Shown here piece after piece: positions 22,672 to 36,100 of a stretch of DNA of 64,000 nucleotides. The notes beneath the pieces are model-generated. The model had not been told where the DNA came from and searched no databases. It worked only from the letters and a program-made list of their open reading frames with translations. The DNA is taken from the NCBI GenBank assembly GCA_033297205.1, contig MU859068.1, positions 124,001 through 188,000 on the forward strand, read 5' to 3'. Numbering within the stretch: the first letter of the stretch is position 1; each line of letters opens with the position of its first letter. This DNA is from Pseudoneurospora amorphoporcata. Taxonomy: Eukaryota; Ascomycota; Sordariomycetes; Sordariales; Sordariaceae. A program made the position numbers and the translations under genes.

Positions 22672-24147
22672 CTAAGCGCGGGTTTGATTGCGTTCGGGAC
22701 CTGAACCACACCATTAGATCAGGACACATATTATGTAGGACGAAATTTGAAATGGGTATGAGGTTGCGCACCATTCTGGAACATCTGGGACCAATCGGTA
22801 CCGCCCGATCCACCAAACATTTGCATGCCGTTCTGCTGCTGGGGCATGCTGTAGTTGGCAAGCTGGGGGTTGATGTTGGCGGTCATGTTGCTGTTAACTT
22901 CCTGACCGTTGTAAGTCTGGTCGAAGCTGCCTCCGCGAGTGGTTCCACCCATAGCGGAAGCAGTCATGCTTCTCCTGTCGCGATTCTGGTCGTCAATCCT
23001 ATTGATGCTGCTGGATCTTGACAGTTGATCCTGGTTGTTGCCCATGTTGTTCATGCTATCGGAGGTGGGGATGAGACCAAAGGGGTGGACCATGCCGTCA
23101 GCGGTCATGTTGCCCATACCGTTCATGTGGTTCAGATCACCACCCTCACCCATGGCCTTTTGTTGGGCTTGCGCATTCTTCTTCACGTGGGCCTGAGGAT
23201 GCGACAAATGGCTGGCGCCAGTAGGGTTACCGCGACGAACGGAGCACTTGATGAAATGGCGCTTCAAAATATCACTTCTCGAGAAGGTATCACGGCACAA
23301 GACACACATATAAGGGCGGTCGCCGGTGTCTGCTCAACTCTGTCAGAATGCTGAACCCCCTAATGACCAGAAGAAAGGCTTGGGGGATGAACTTACGGCG
23401 GAGTAGATGCCTCTTGAGATGCTTGGCATGGAGGTAGGTTTTTGTGCAGTGCGGGCAAGGGAACTTGCCATCGGCATCCTTCTGGGGAATCTGATTCTTT
23501 GCAGACGCGCTGCCGGCAGCCGGAGCAGCGGGCTTTCCCGGGGCGCTAGGGAGAATGCCACGGCGTCCCTGAGAGCCAACCACGTGGGTGGGTTGATCGC
23601 CCTCGGGAAGCATGGACGCCTGAGCGGCGATTAGTGGACTTTGGCCGTAGGGAGAGTTCATGCCGGACTGCATGACTCCACCAGCCGGCATCGGGCGGAG
23701 CACCGGGGGTACACGGCCGTTAGCCGGGGACGGGGCCGGGGCAATGGGCTGGGGATGCGAGGCGGCGGTGGTGGACTGGGGCATCATGGCCGAAGATGTC
23801 GCGTACGACTGCTGGGGATACGGGTTGCTGCCCATCATGGGATAGCCAGCACCGCGGCCAGCGCCGTTGGGAGGAGGGGGAGGGTAGCTGGCCATGTTGC
23901 TAGAAGAAGCAGGCGTGTTGGGGGTTGCAGTTCTCGGGGTGTGAGGGTAGCTGCCGTAGGAAGGAGGTTGCTGCATGACCGTGTTGCTGGGCTGGAGAGG
24001 GGGCAGTGTCTGCGGGGGGGCCGTCGCGGTGGATTGTGGTTGCTGTTGCTGCTGGAGCTGGTGCGGAGAAATGGCGGAAGGCGAAGGATTGTATGAAGCT
24101 GCCGACGTGTTTATGACATTCGTCGAGTAGTGCGGCAAACCTTCCAT
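22672..24147 (-). CDS. C2H2 zinc-finger transcription factor
   Basis: Exons 23397-24147, 22772-23329 and probably 22672-22700 give about 445 aa. The first 225 residues are low-complexity, rich in Gln, Pro, Ser and Tyr (activation-domain-like). Two tandem zinc fingers follow: FPCPHCTKTYLHAKHLKRHLLRH (about 229-251) and YMCVLCRDTFSRSDILKRHFIKC, joined by the classic TGDRP linker. The second finger ends in Cys rather than His. After the fingers comes SVRRGNPTGASHLSHPQAHVKKN, a block seen in a family of filamentous-fungal C2H2 regulators, then an Asn/Met/Gly-rich tail. The first intron falls inside the last codon of finger 1 (C|AC, His). The 3' end is uncertain: a 71-nt GTGCGC-to-TTCAG intron would give a short last exon ending at 22672, while reading on without it would stop at 22731. 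The target genes are unknown. Confidence 0.78.
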
Positions 24148-25026
24148 AATCCGTCTCGAAAATTACCCTGAAGCAGCGAGCACAGAAAAAACCATCCGGC
24201 AACGGGGGCGCGAATAGGGTTCTTCTGGCGACTCTTTGTCTCGGACGACTTGGATCTTCAACCGAAGGCGCGTTGGCTGGAGAGACTCCTGAAGACCAAT
24301 GGCTCGGAATTGGGTAGCAAGGCAAGGAGAAAGACCTGCGTTGCGCTTGTTTGCCCGACGATGCACTCGAGCCCGTTGTCGGTAAAAGTCTTGACAGTAC
24401 AGGTAGGTGGACGGAACCCTTCTTGACAGTAATGCGACGACGCTACAACGTTGTTTTGGGTGGTGCGACAGGCCGCTGGTGGAGAATTCGTGTGCGGCGC
24501 TGGGAGAGGAAGCTGCGATCCAGTATCGTGGTTGATGCCGGCGAGGAGCTTGTTGGACGAGTATACACACGTAGAGGTGGAGAATGCCCTAAGCCTGAAC
24601 TTTGGGTTGAGGCTCAAAAGGAAAAAAGAATGGTAGGTGGAGAGAAAAAAATGGGCGGAGGACAGAAGTGGAGCCATCGCTTTTTGTAGGTGCCGCTGCC
24701 GGTCAAGGAGGCCAGCGTCACTCTGAGAGGTACAAGGTACTAAAAAAATGTGCTAGGTCCTGCCTGTGCGCTGGTTGAAGCTGCGAAGGGGGGAATCGGA
24801 TGAGTGGATAGCATGGGTCTTACGTAGCCTACTAGCTCCAATCATGTAGCGCAATTGAAGGTACGTACCGCTCACAGGGGGTCCAGAAATTCAAGCGGGG
24901 GATATTTTCACAGGCCCTCGCCCTCCTGTAGATTGGACTGATTGAGACGGGAAATAAAACGTCTGGACGGTGACTGGTGAATATCCACACGTCTCCGATG
25001 TATAAAATTTTATGCACCTGTTGGCC

Positions 25027-25050
25027 TGCTGCTGCTGCTGTTGCTGCTGC
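25027..25050 (+). repeat. (CTG)n-like trinucleotide repeat
   Basis: Seven or so CTG triplets interrupted by one TTG, outside any recognised gene. Confidence 0.8.
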
Positions 25051-25244
25051 TTATCATTGCTATTTGTCCATTTTGGTTCGGAAGGTTTCTCGAACGGCCC
25101 AGTGCTGCTGGTGCTGTGAAGGGGGAAAACCAGGTGGTTGAAACGAACACAAAGCGGACATTGAAGGAAACCGTCGGAGAGCGAGCACGAAGAGCAGGGG
25201 TTCCTTCAATTCGGGCACGGGCTGACCAGAGAGACGACAGAGTC

Positions 25245-25270
25245 GGAGAGAGACAGAGAGAGAGAGAGAG
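25245..25270 (+). repeat. (GA)n microsatellite
   Basis: A nearly perfect GA run with one C interruption. Confidence 0.85.
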
Positions 25271-27060
25271 TTGAGGTTGCTAGTCACTTCACATTATCCT
25301 TCGACAGCAATGGCGATATGAAATGGAAGTTGGTGTTTTGATGGTGTATTGTGACTTTGCACCGGCTTGTTTGAGGGTGCTGTTTCCGAGAGCATAAGCG
25401 GGAATTGCCGGGTTTGGTGCAAGGCCGTACAACAGCATGCAAAGTCATTCAACACCGGACTGTTTTCATCTGGTCTGTCACGGAACGACTTGGGCGTGCA
25501 AAACCCGGAAGGGTGAATAGGTTATCGAGGTGAATTAAAGCCATCAGTACCTTGGTTCTTGGGCCTCCGGGCACGATGTACTGATTCCTCGAAACCTTCG
25601 TCTGTTACTGTTTCCACGACAACGGGAAGTCCAGGCTTCGTGAAAATGGTCAGCCTCTGGACAACTTGGTGACGCGGTTCTGAGTCGCGGTGTTTTCAAC
25701 TTTCACCGATTCCCGTTGCGCCAGTCTGATAGCTCAGTTGACCACTAATCAAGCAACCACCGAGGAAAGAAGCGATCTGGTTGCTGGCAAATTTGTCTTT
25801 GGTTTCCCAATTTTCCCTGATCCTTTTTGTTCCCATTATCATTTGGGATTTCACCGAGTTACAGCTGTTGGTGTACACAGAATTTCTCATACATGACCGT
25901 AACGGTGAACCTCGACAGAAAGAATCTGACAAAGTGACCTCATGGATGCACGGTGTAAGAATGCGGTTAGATTGCGGGAGTTTCTCTTCTGAAATGTATT
26001 TTTCTGTACCCAAGCTATTTTAGCGCTGCTTCTGCATCACATTGTACCCTGCGTTAATTTCCGAAACGACCCCTTGGGCCATTGTACAGTTGTGAACGTT
26101 ACATTCTGGGTGAAGTTTACGAGTTGTATTGATTACGACCCTGACTTCGGCATCATTGCTCAAAGGTGAAGTCTTCATTGTTGTTTTTACGAAGGCCTCA
26201 CTAGACGAGGATGGATTGTCAGTTGTGGCGGCAAGTTCCAAATTCTCCCCTTCGATTGCGGTCAAGGCTTACGCAAGCCATCCAAACCTTAGTAATGGCT
26301 TCACAATGTTCTGTCTTGGTCTGGAAGCGGGAAGTATATTTGTTATGCGCAGAGATTGAAATCTTGTGGCGCCCATTGTTTCGATTCGCAGTTATACCGT
26401 CTCGTCTACAAACGCGAGTTATTACCGTCCGACATAAGCAAGTGGTGGCAGACATGGTGCACTTCGGACTGTCACAGCCGGTAGCGCTTTTGTGTTCAAG
26501 CGATGCGCTCGTCACTGCCGCTCCCAAAAGTAACCACTGTGATTGTTCTCAAGCAAAGAAGGACCAGAGAGAAAGATCATCGACAACGTTTCAATCAGTT
26601 AAGAAGGATTCGCTGAAAAGGCGGTTAGGGGAGGTCGGGCATGCCGAGCCCGCCAGAGTGTCCGAGATCTACACATACCGTGGCGCTCTGCTCTAGCAAG
26701 TTTGGTTTCCAGTTGCGAGAAGATATCCATATGCTTCCATGACGAGCTCGGCATGTAGCTGACTAACGACATACGATTTTGAAAGAGTGTGAATGATGCC
26801 TCGTGCTTCCATTTGTTGCCGTTTGTACTCGGCCGATGTTCCTCTAAGCACGCCCTTCAGTTTGCCCTCGGGCTCTCAGTCTTTGGAGTCGTCAAGTGTG
26901 TTACCTATTCAGCTCTCAGCAAACGAGATATACCTAGTTTTACAAGCACACTTTGGAGTCTACCAAGCCTTCCGCTCGTAGGGAGCAGATACTACTATGT
27001 AAAAGTAGTGGGCTAGTGTCATGTGTGCGCCAATCCGTGGACTTTCAAATAGGAGCGCAT

Positions 27061-27102
27061 AGAGGAATATCAGATTGTCCTAGAGGAATATCAGATTGTC
27101 CT
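27061..27102 (+). repeat. Perfect 21-bp tandem duplication
   Basis: Two identical adjacent copies of a 21-nt unit (AGAGGAATATCAGATTGTCC followed by T), then a partial GGAGGA match. It lies in the gene-free region; no function is apparent. Confidence 0.9.
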
Positions 27103-30100
27103 GGAGGAAGGCAATGCGGACACTATGATAGTTAGTTACCGTAAATACCACCGAAGGACTTCAGCATTGCGGTACTAGAGAGGAGGGGTGTAAAATTGTG
27201 ATAGAACTGGCAACCCACTCGTCGGAACAGAAGAGAACGAGGGAAAACCGCGCATCACCATCCGCAGTAGCGCTTGTGCCTCTCCCGAAAGCAAATCCAT
27301 GTTTGGTTGGGATTTGGGAGCATGATCCCCGATGCAATGGACATCCATTCCTCCAAGAGATAATCGACGACGGCGAAGACGGCGACAAGCAGAAACAACT
27401 TGATTTGCTGGCCAACGAGGCTACTCGGCTGTACTCGCCGTACGTCGACGTTAGTCGACATCAAGTCTTGGGCCAGCAGGGACCAGGTCTCCTGCAAAGA
27501 AGCCAGGCCGGCACTTGGTAGACACTTGCTGAATCTCGGCATGTTGCTGGTTTTAGCTACTGCACTGGGACAGAGCCCAGAAGTTCCTGAAGGCAATGAT
27601 GCCCGGCTCATCGTCAGTATTGGGTTGCAGTGGTGAAAAGACTTTGGTAACTCGCTTATAGAAGTGGCAATTGAAGTTGTCTTTGTTTACTGACTGTTTG
27701 ATACCTCTCATCACTCATCACTATTGTTCGTCAAGTCTGAGCAAGGGGAACGAATACCCGTGCCACGCCCCTACTTTTTTGGGACTCGTCAGACTCGCAC
27801 CCCCTAAATAGCACAAATCGATGCTGTTGCAAGTAGAGATGAGACCGCATCTGTCGGATGGGTCGAAGTTTTTCTGGCAGATTGGAGGGATGATGTGCAG
27901 CATCAGCGAGTCAAGAGTCGAACGAGCCTGAAGAGAGAGCCCTGTCCTTGTCTTTTCATTGATCCCTGTCTTCTGATGGCCGAACGGAGAGGGGGGTTTG
28001 CTTGGACAGCTAGCACTGTGGTGGACGTACCGCCCGTACCGTTCCATCGTCGACGATGAATGACGACGACGCAGATAAGGGATTGATGACCGAAGGACAC
28101 GATGGGTGATTTCGAGTAATTTCAACCAAAATTACCATGAGATTCTGTGAAGTCTTCGCTTGCCTGCCATCGCAATGAATTTCGACATTTCATAACCGAC
28201 ACAGGACGCAAGAAAAGGGGCTTGTTACCTTGGGCGCCGAGGAGGGAACATTGTTTACCCTACCGCTCACCACCTCACCGTCGACAAATACTACGGCTGC
28301 GTAGGGGTTTGGCTCGTTGGGTTTCAGGCTTTCTTGCGTTGCTGCAAGATCTCATCAGTCAGATCTCTGGTTGCTGTGACGCTGTCACGATGCGGCGGCG
28401 CGTTAGCCGCAACCGCAACCCGCACGCGTCTCCGCGTTGGAGGCACCGTTGGGAGGACCACAGGGCCCAATCCCCCCAGGGACCCCTCGAGGACCCTCAG
28501 CACTGTCGCGTGCTGGCCAGCATCATTTGTCGTTGGGGGGATTTGGAGGGATGCGATGCGAGCCGCTGATAGTGTCGGACTGGTGGTGTCTCGAGTCTCG
28601 CCAGTGGCGTCGCTGGAATGGCGGCAGCCCCCTCCCAGTGTGTGTGCCTGTGGAGAGCTGGGCAGCAGGGCAGATCCGAGAACTGAGGTGAGGCTCTGGG
28701 AGGGTCCTGATCGTGAACCCACTCCCGTCCTGCGGGTTCTGTGCAACATGAAGAAAATTGGAGATATGAGGGGCATTTTGGGGCATCTTCCATTTCTAGA
28801 AGCCGGCTGAACACCCCACAGAGGTTAAAACCGATTGCTGGAGCCGGATGTTGGAGTATCGATATCAAAAGCAACGAGCAACATCCATCAAAAGTGCAGC
28901 ATTGTCGACAACATTCGATTGCCTTTCGAAAATAGCTTCTCTCGCTTCAGGATTTCGTGCGCCAATTTCGCAGCCAAGTCCTGCCTGCCGCGGCATTCGC
29001 GACAGCCGTTACAAAGAGCATGCCACGTCGCTAGCAGACGAGTCAGGCTCATGACTGCACTGCTACAGTGCTTGGGCCACAGGTCGTGAACTGTCTCTGC
29101 GGTAGCGTCAGTCCGTCACCACATGCAACTCGAGTATGCGATGGTATCGTACCGAAATGCGCGCCTTGTATCGCGATATGCAGAGCTTGTCGGCGACGAC
29201 GACCTCGACGAACGGGAGCTACCCGAAGCCGGAGGTATCGAGTTCGAGGTGTCGTTGAACAGACTCCCCACCTGCCCGCCCACCTGCCCCACGAAGGACC
29301 CAACCTCCATCTTGTTGGTCGCTTGGCGAGTGAGATCTTGAATGCACGGCTACCTTATCTATCACCTGCTACAATTGGGGGGTGTCCAAAATTGGATGTT
29401 TATCACTGACCGTGTGCCTCCCACGGCTTCCGAACGAATACCTTACATAGGTAACTCGCCTATCAGCCGGTCGGAAGGGGAGAATAGAACATCCTAAGCC
29501 GGATTCTTGTGTCGTCACATTACTGCGTGAGATGTGTCGTCTTTGGCGTTTCTAATCGAGTTGAGAGACTATCCAAAGACGTGCCTCTACAGAGGCGGCA
29601 GGCGGGTTGTGTTCGGCGTTCGCTTCGTCAAATCAGCTTCAAAGACTCGCCTCCCACACCTTTTTCATCATGAAGTACCGGCATGTACTGCCAGTCCCCT
29701 GTCTCAAAGGTAGGCAGGGCAGGTGGCGTTCTTGGATGCAACACTGTGTCATAATGAGCTCTCGATCCTCGCTCACTCCAACCACCTGGAAACGGGAGAT
29801 GGAAATGTTACCAGGACGATTCGACCCCCAAGAACCGGAAGCTGGCAATGACGACGACAACGGATGCCCTTTCCTCTCCAGGAAATTAGAGTGCGCCTTG
29901 GGAGTAGCTTCCTTACAATTCCCATTTGCCAGGTACCGCGGAAAGCGACACCATGGTTGGATGGCTGTTGCTTGCCGACTCCGGCAGAAAACTCATCAGG
30001 GCAGTTTCCTCCAAAGGGCAATGCGGTCCAGGAAGACACGGAAGAAGCCTTTGGTCGAACATGGTCCAATTGGAAGGCATGGAGGTCGCTTCCATCAATT

Positions 30101-33100
30101 GGCATTGTTCCTGCCAGTTCGACAACATGGCCATGCACAACCAAACAATTTCACCCATCATCGCAGGGCATCATAGGCTGCTGGCACAATATCCCCTTGG
30201 TACCTGCTGCAGTCCCTCTTTCCCAGCGTAAAACAACTTCCTACGGAAGCGGGAAGGGACGAGGTCGGAGTGTGACGAGCAAGTTGCGTGATCTTTGCAT
30301 ACACCATTCTGTCCGAGCTATGCCCGAGCTTACGAAGTCCAGAGTTGGCGACACACTCTTTTCTTCCTTACCTATGAACCGAAGTCGATGATGGTTTACA
30401 AGCCAACCGCAATTCCGCAACCGCCGTTGGCTTTTGTTTCTGTCTCTGATATTCTGATATTCAACCACCACATCAACTGCCCCACACGACCGGGTTTTCG
30501 TCATGGAACCGCCAAGCGGGCCAAGGAACCCCCAATCTGCCCCCGGTCCAAACCAATCCAGCGGCGGCTCGAGTGCTCCAGTGTTGCCCGTCTTCGTCTC
30601 CGGACTGACGGGCCATGCCATGCTAGATGGGAATCCGCTCTTGACAACATCCCAACATTGGAAACAGTAGTGAAATGGGTATGCCTTCGTACAAGGCGTT
30701 ATAGCTCTGCTGGCCGGTAGAAGACGACGCCATCTCATATGAACAAGCCCGCCATTCTCTTGAAACACGCACAAAAGTCTGGGATCAAAGACCCCTAATA
30801 ATTGACCACCGAGCCATCCGCCATTCTCGCCGACACACCGATGGCCAGCCAATTTCACTGGCCAGGCTAACTCATCTATGATCTTCCTTTTGCAGCAAGG
30901 TTAGCCAACCCTTTTGCTCACAATACGAAGGCGGTTTCGGTCTGAAGCAGTCGGTGTCTTCCACCGGCATCTAAGGACCGTTCTCCGGCATGCCATGGTG
31001 AGGCGGTCCCTGGCTTTTCTCCCACCCTTCTCATCAAATGAATTGTTCCGACACGCCTTCGCTCATCATTACCCCGATAATCTTGGGGAGCGTCTGCACC
31101 ATGGTCTAACCTCTGTGTGCATACTGCACAGGCTCACAGAATTCAGAAAACCCGGAGTGTTCATCCCCGTTGCCGCGACACACAAGCCTTCATGCGGTAC
31201 CGTAACGAGTAACAACACCTTCTCGAAGCAAGCCCCCGGCCCTTCTTCGTACCCCCCTGCACTGTCGTCTCATTACTGCAAAGTCAAGAACACTCATCCC
31301 CGGCGCCTTGACGGTTTCTTTTTTTTCACCAAATGACGGGCAACTACGACCAAAACCCGATTCTGCATCTCGCGGTAGACCTGAATGGGCGCGAGCGAAC
31401 CATCTGCGAGCTGCGACCTCGGCGGTGATTCCTGAAATGGAAATCCGTGTTGGCGTTTTAAAATCATGGCTGATGATCGCCGCCGGGATCTTGCAACGCT
31501 AACACAGATGCATTGTCCAACCTCGGTCTGAAGGAACTCGCGCGAGGATTTCACGGCCGCAACTTTGCAACTGCAGTTGAAATTTCGAAATTTCGACTTT
31601 TTACGCACTGGCAAGCCTGGTCAGAGACACAGGGGCCTTTCCAAACACCAAGAACTGGCGTCGAATGCAATTTGTGCAGGTCCGTCAAAGGGAAGAGGAA
31701 GCAACGCCTTGGTGGTCGTGACCGTGCTCCGCGGGCTGCAACAAAATGGCCTGATAATATGACCAAGGGGATCAAAAGGAACCCGACCGAATGTGTATAG
31801 CAGTTGGCCGGTTGCTGAGTGTTCGTGATGTTGAACCCAGGCCAATGAGAGTTTCTGCCCGATTATCGAGATCATCAATGACCTGCTGGACCTGCTTCAA
31901 CAATGCACACCAAAGCACACCCCCTTTCCAGCGAGCGCTACAGAGTGTCAGCCACCTCATAGAGTGCCGATTACACCGATGCAGCAGTGATAAGCCTGCT
32001 GTAGGCGACCTATTACACTACGGCCTTTACTTGGCGTTGTTGCCGGCAACGAAGAACGGAGGCCTGAGACGATCTGAAGCTCTCCTGATTCGTATCATCC
32101 TGAGTCTATCAGAAGTTCAAGCTTTTGTGCTCCATCAGAGCGTATTCCACAAGGGTGCAATGTCAACTGTTCTAAGAAGCCATTGCCGACGGCAGCTGTC
32201 CACTGGCAAGGGGCAACGGCAGCGGGCCAGCGGCAGCGCCCGCAACAGCTTCTAGAAACCTGTTACAAAAACAGGGTAGGTAAACAGCGGATGAGCTCGA
32301 CATCTTCAAATCACTAGACCCCCCTCGGTATCTTCACCACAATCATCATCGCCGGCATCTGCACAATCGGGATCGGAAGGTTGGCTCTTTGTGGCAAAAT
32401 GCACCTCTTGTAAAGCCTGGCCGGAACAAACCGCTACGAGCATCATCGAGCTGGTTGCTCGCTTGTTGATTTCTCCCGAGTCATGGCTCCACGCCGCGGC
32501 ATCGGCCTTTCGCGGCCTGGTCCTTGCCAGAAATGCTCCACTTGGCCGTGAACAGAGGTCGGCTCACGGAGGCCCCGACTGGTCCGGCCTGCCGATGTCT
32601 TCTTGATTGCCGCTTGGCGGTCTGCTGCAGGCCGGCCTCCTCGCTCCGTTGTGCTCAACAACGTGGCTAGCGCTGTTGTTCGTTGCTGTGAGTGTCTGAG
32701 ATTTTTATTCTCCCCTTTGCCTTGTTCGCTTGGCTTGCGTGCTGCATGTCGAATTTTCGACCAATGGCCATTCTCCCTCTGACACTTGTCAGTCGCTCTT
32801 GAAATCTTTTTGTTGTAACTGACCAGGGGCCAGCGGTATTGCAACCGTATCGTGGTAATCTTGGTAGAGATCTGGTCCTTGACAAAAGCCAAGCCGCCGA
32901 TATCAAATCAGGGAAGTTTTTGTTGAGGGACCCTAGGTGCCGAAGAAGTCCTAACCGAAAACGGTTTGGTTAGGCAAGAGGAGAGCAGAGAACAACACAA
33001 AGTCACGGCTTTCTCTCGGGCGTGGGATTCTGATTTTGACTTTGGTTGGATGTTGGCTGTTTATCAAAGTCTTTTGGTCGCCGAAGAGAAAGCACGCCAA

Positions 33101-36100
33101 CGCTTCATTCACATAGGTATCTGCTTTTCCTCATCGAGCGAGTTGACGTTGCAAGTGGAAGAATTGGAGACCCCCCTCCTTTTTCATCTTCCCCCTCTCC
33201 ATCGCCCACTTCCCTTCCCCTTGTTGTTCCACCACCCCTCCTTTTGCTCTCCAAGACAACGGGACCCAAAAGTTCCCAGTCCCTTGGTGACGTGGAGTGG
33301 TGGTGGCTGCCCGCGCCCTATATGTACCAAGGTGGTAAATAGAGGGGCAGCTTCAAGTGAGGTCAGGCACCGCCCCATCCATCCATACGGCTGCGTGGGA
33401 CAGTACTTGATCTAGCAGCTCGGCCGTTGGAGCAGAAAGGATAAAAAAGGGACATAAAAAGTGGTTCGCGCGGGAGCGAGTGAGGATGGAGGGGAACATT
33501 TTTTTTTTTTTTTTGGAGCGTTCGGCGCGGGAGGGGCGGTGGGCGCACCGGGGAAAAATGGGACTTCTTTCGCCCACCCCCACCGCCGAGCATCCCACAC
33601 CCGGGCCAGAAGGTGCCGCAAGAGCCCAAGCAGACGGGAGGGTCCACGAAAAAAAAATGGAGAGCGTTTTCCATCGATCCCGGCCAGTCCACCCACACAC
33701 AGCCCGCTTTCGCTCCCACTTTGTCCACTCGCCCACCGCCCACCGTTCACGCGTTTCCGTCCTCCACCAGGCCCAAACCCACTCGAAAAGCGCCCGCATT
33801 CCCACATTTTTTTGCGAATTGACTTTTGCGGGCACGCGCAAGACACCCACATCACGTCCAAACGGGAGGGGGATGATGGGATGGCAGATGCCCGATGCCA
33901 GATCCGATGGATAGAGATGGCCCGAAGTTGAGATGGAAGGCTGCCCGCCCCGATGGATAGTGCAACAGAGATCTCGGGAACTCCACTGGACCCATGAGTT
34001 AAATGATACCCACAAGCCCACGGGCGAACCGCTGAATGGGCTGAACAACGGTTGACTGTGCCGAGCGCTGGTGGGTTGTGGATTGCCAACCACTCCAACA
34101 ACAACAACCTAGAGATCAGATCACTGACTGCACACTATTCTAGAGGTTAGGTATCGTATAAAACTCCACTATCTGCAACGACGGCAACCATGGTTATCTA
34201 CAGAAAGTTGTTCAAAGACACAGGGAGAATGAAGAAAGAGAAAAGCCAAAGGAGCCAAGCATTTTGCGTTTCTTTCGGCACAATCGAAAAATGCGTCCAT
34301 CATTCACCGCATCAAATCCCAAGACCCTAGAACCATGGAACTCGGCGGCCAGATAGGGGCCAAAGCGGGAAGGGGAAACGGCACCACATGACCATAGTGT
34401 CTTTTTTATTCCCTCGCTCTTTGCTCGCTACAAACTCAAAAAGACGACAGAGCAACGAAAGGCAAGCAAGCTGGGCTAAAAGGCGAACCTTGACGGCCAA
34501 CCAGCCCAGCCAGTGATTGTGGTAGCCTGGCATTCACTAGACTAGACTGCCAGATTGGCTAGTAGGTATCAGGCCTCGAGAAGGGCCCTGTGCTTGGGCC
34601 TGTTGGCGTTGCTCCGTGTGTTATTACTTGGCGTGCTCTTGAAGGACCCTTGATCCTGGGTTGCACAAAGAGCAAGAATCATGGCATTGCATTGATACCT
34701 TTCTCATGTCGACTCCCAAGACAGGCCATAGCGAGGGCAAGGCCAGTTTGAACATGGACATGGAGCATTGGTCCAGCCATGTGAAATGAATCGTTCGGAT
34801 TATTTGACGAAATTTGTCTTGGCGCTGAGGGGGGTCTTTGAATTCCGCGCCATTCACCCAAATCACCATTTCACTCACGACATCGCCTATGGTCGGCGAC
34901 AATCATTGTCTTTTTGAGGTTGCACTCAGGAGAAGATGAGTGACAGGCTGACAGCCTAGCATGTGACTGACTGATACGACTTGAAGGGCCGGCATTCGGG
35001 TCTCAGAAACCGGCCCGGAAATAGTCAACTGGTCAAGTGATTGATTGGGCAAAGATGCTTGTTGGCGCCGTTATTGCTGGTCAAAATCATACCAGATGAT
35101 ATTTTATCATCAGACTACCGGAGTGAGATAAGGTTTCTAGTACGTTGCCAGGTTACCTACATGGTAACAGCGTTTGGAGAGGTTGGGAAGGAAAAAAAAG
35201 GTCTCTTCACAATGCCAATGCCAATCCCAATGGGAATAGCATTTCAAAGACGAACGAACAAACGAACGGAAATCTGTTCAACTACTACTCATGTCCTCTG
35301 ATTTGGCTGGCGCGTTTCAAAAAGACATGACTTGAAAATGTTGAGAGCCTACCATACCGTAGACAATCGACTCTGTATGCATGCCAGGTCAGTTAGGTAG
35401 GTGTAGCTATGTATGCGTAGTATGCTCACCTAATTGTTTCAACCCCTTGATCGACATTTGACATTGTCGACAGATCCGACACCGAGGTAAAAACCTGCCA
35501 GACAGGCAGGTCTGTTAATGTATTTCCGGTCAAATCAACGATTGAGATTGGGTTTTGTCTATCTGACTTTACTAGCGAATCCCATTTTGCACGGCAACAC
35601 GGTAACGGCGGCGACGGTAAAACGGGAATGGCGATGTGTACAGCGCATATTCTGTCAGAAGCGAATCTCGTTTCTTGGTGATTGCTTGGCTACCGGCAAG
35701 GCAACGGCAACGTGATGGCAAACCTCCCAACTTTAGCCCAACTCGCAATAAAAAAGAATGAGGCGAACGAAGCCAGACAGGCGGGACTGGCGACACTGGC
35801 GCTATCAAAAAGATTACCTTCTTCGGTATGGCTTAGACTGGGTAGTAGGAGACCACCTACGTATGTATGATGCTATGCCACTCTCCAAGACCGTTACCGT
35901 TGTCGAACCATGAGATGTAAGCCTCGTTGGCGTGGTAAAAGCGAATTGGTTCTTTTGCTTTTCGGGTTCTATCTCTCTCTAGTTCTGGACTACTCTGATT
36001 CAGGTGTGGTCTTGCTTTTGGTCGGATTTCTGGTCAATCACAGACAGAGGAGAAAACCTCCGTTGATTTGCATATCATAACATCCATATGTAGTAGTAGC

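Noticed and set aside
25728..25800. tRNA-like A-box (TAGCTCAGTTG)
   Set aside because: No matching B-box or acceptor stem; not a cloverleaf.
26760..26790. Possible dispersed 5S rRNA gene (ACATACGA start)
   Set aside because: Only the first nine bases resemble the 5' end of a fungal 5S gene; the rest does not.
30241..30858. 205-codon minus ORF in the desert
   Set aside because: No recognisable domain, and plus-strand ORFs overlap it; composition unlike neighbouring genes.
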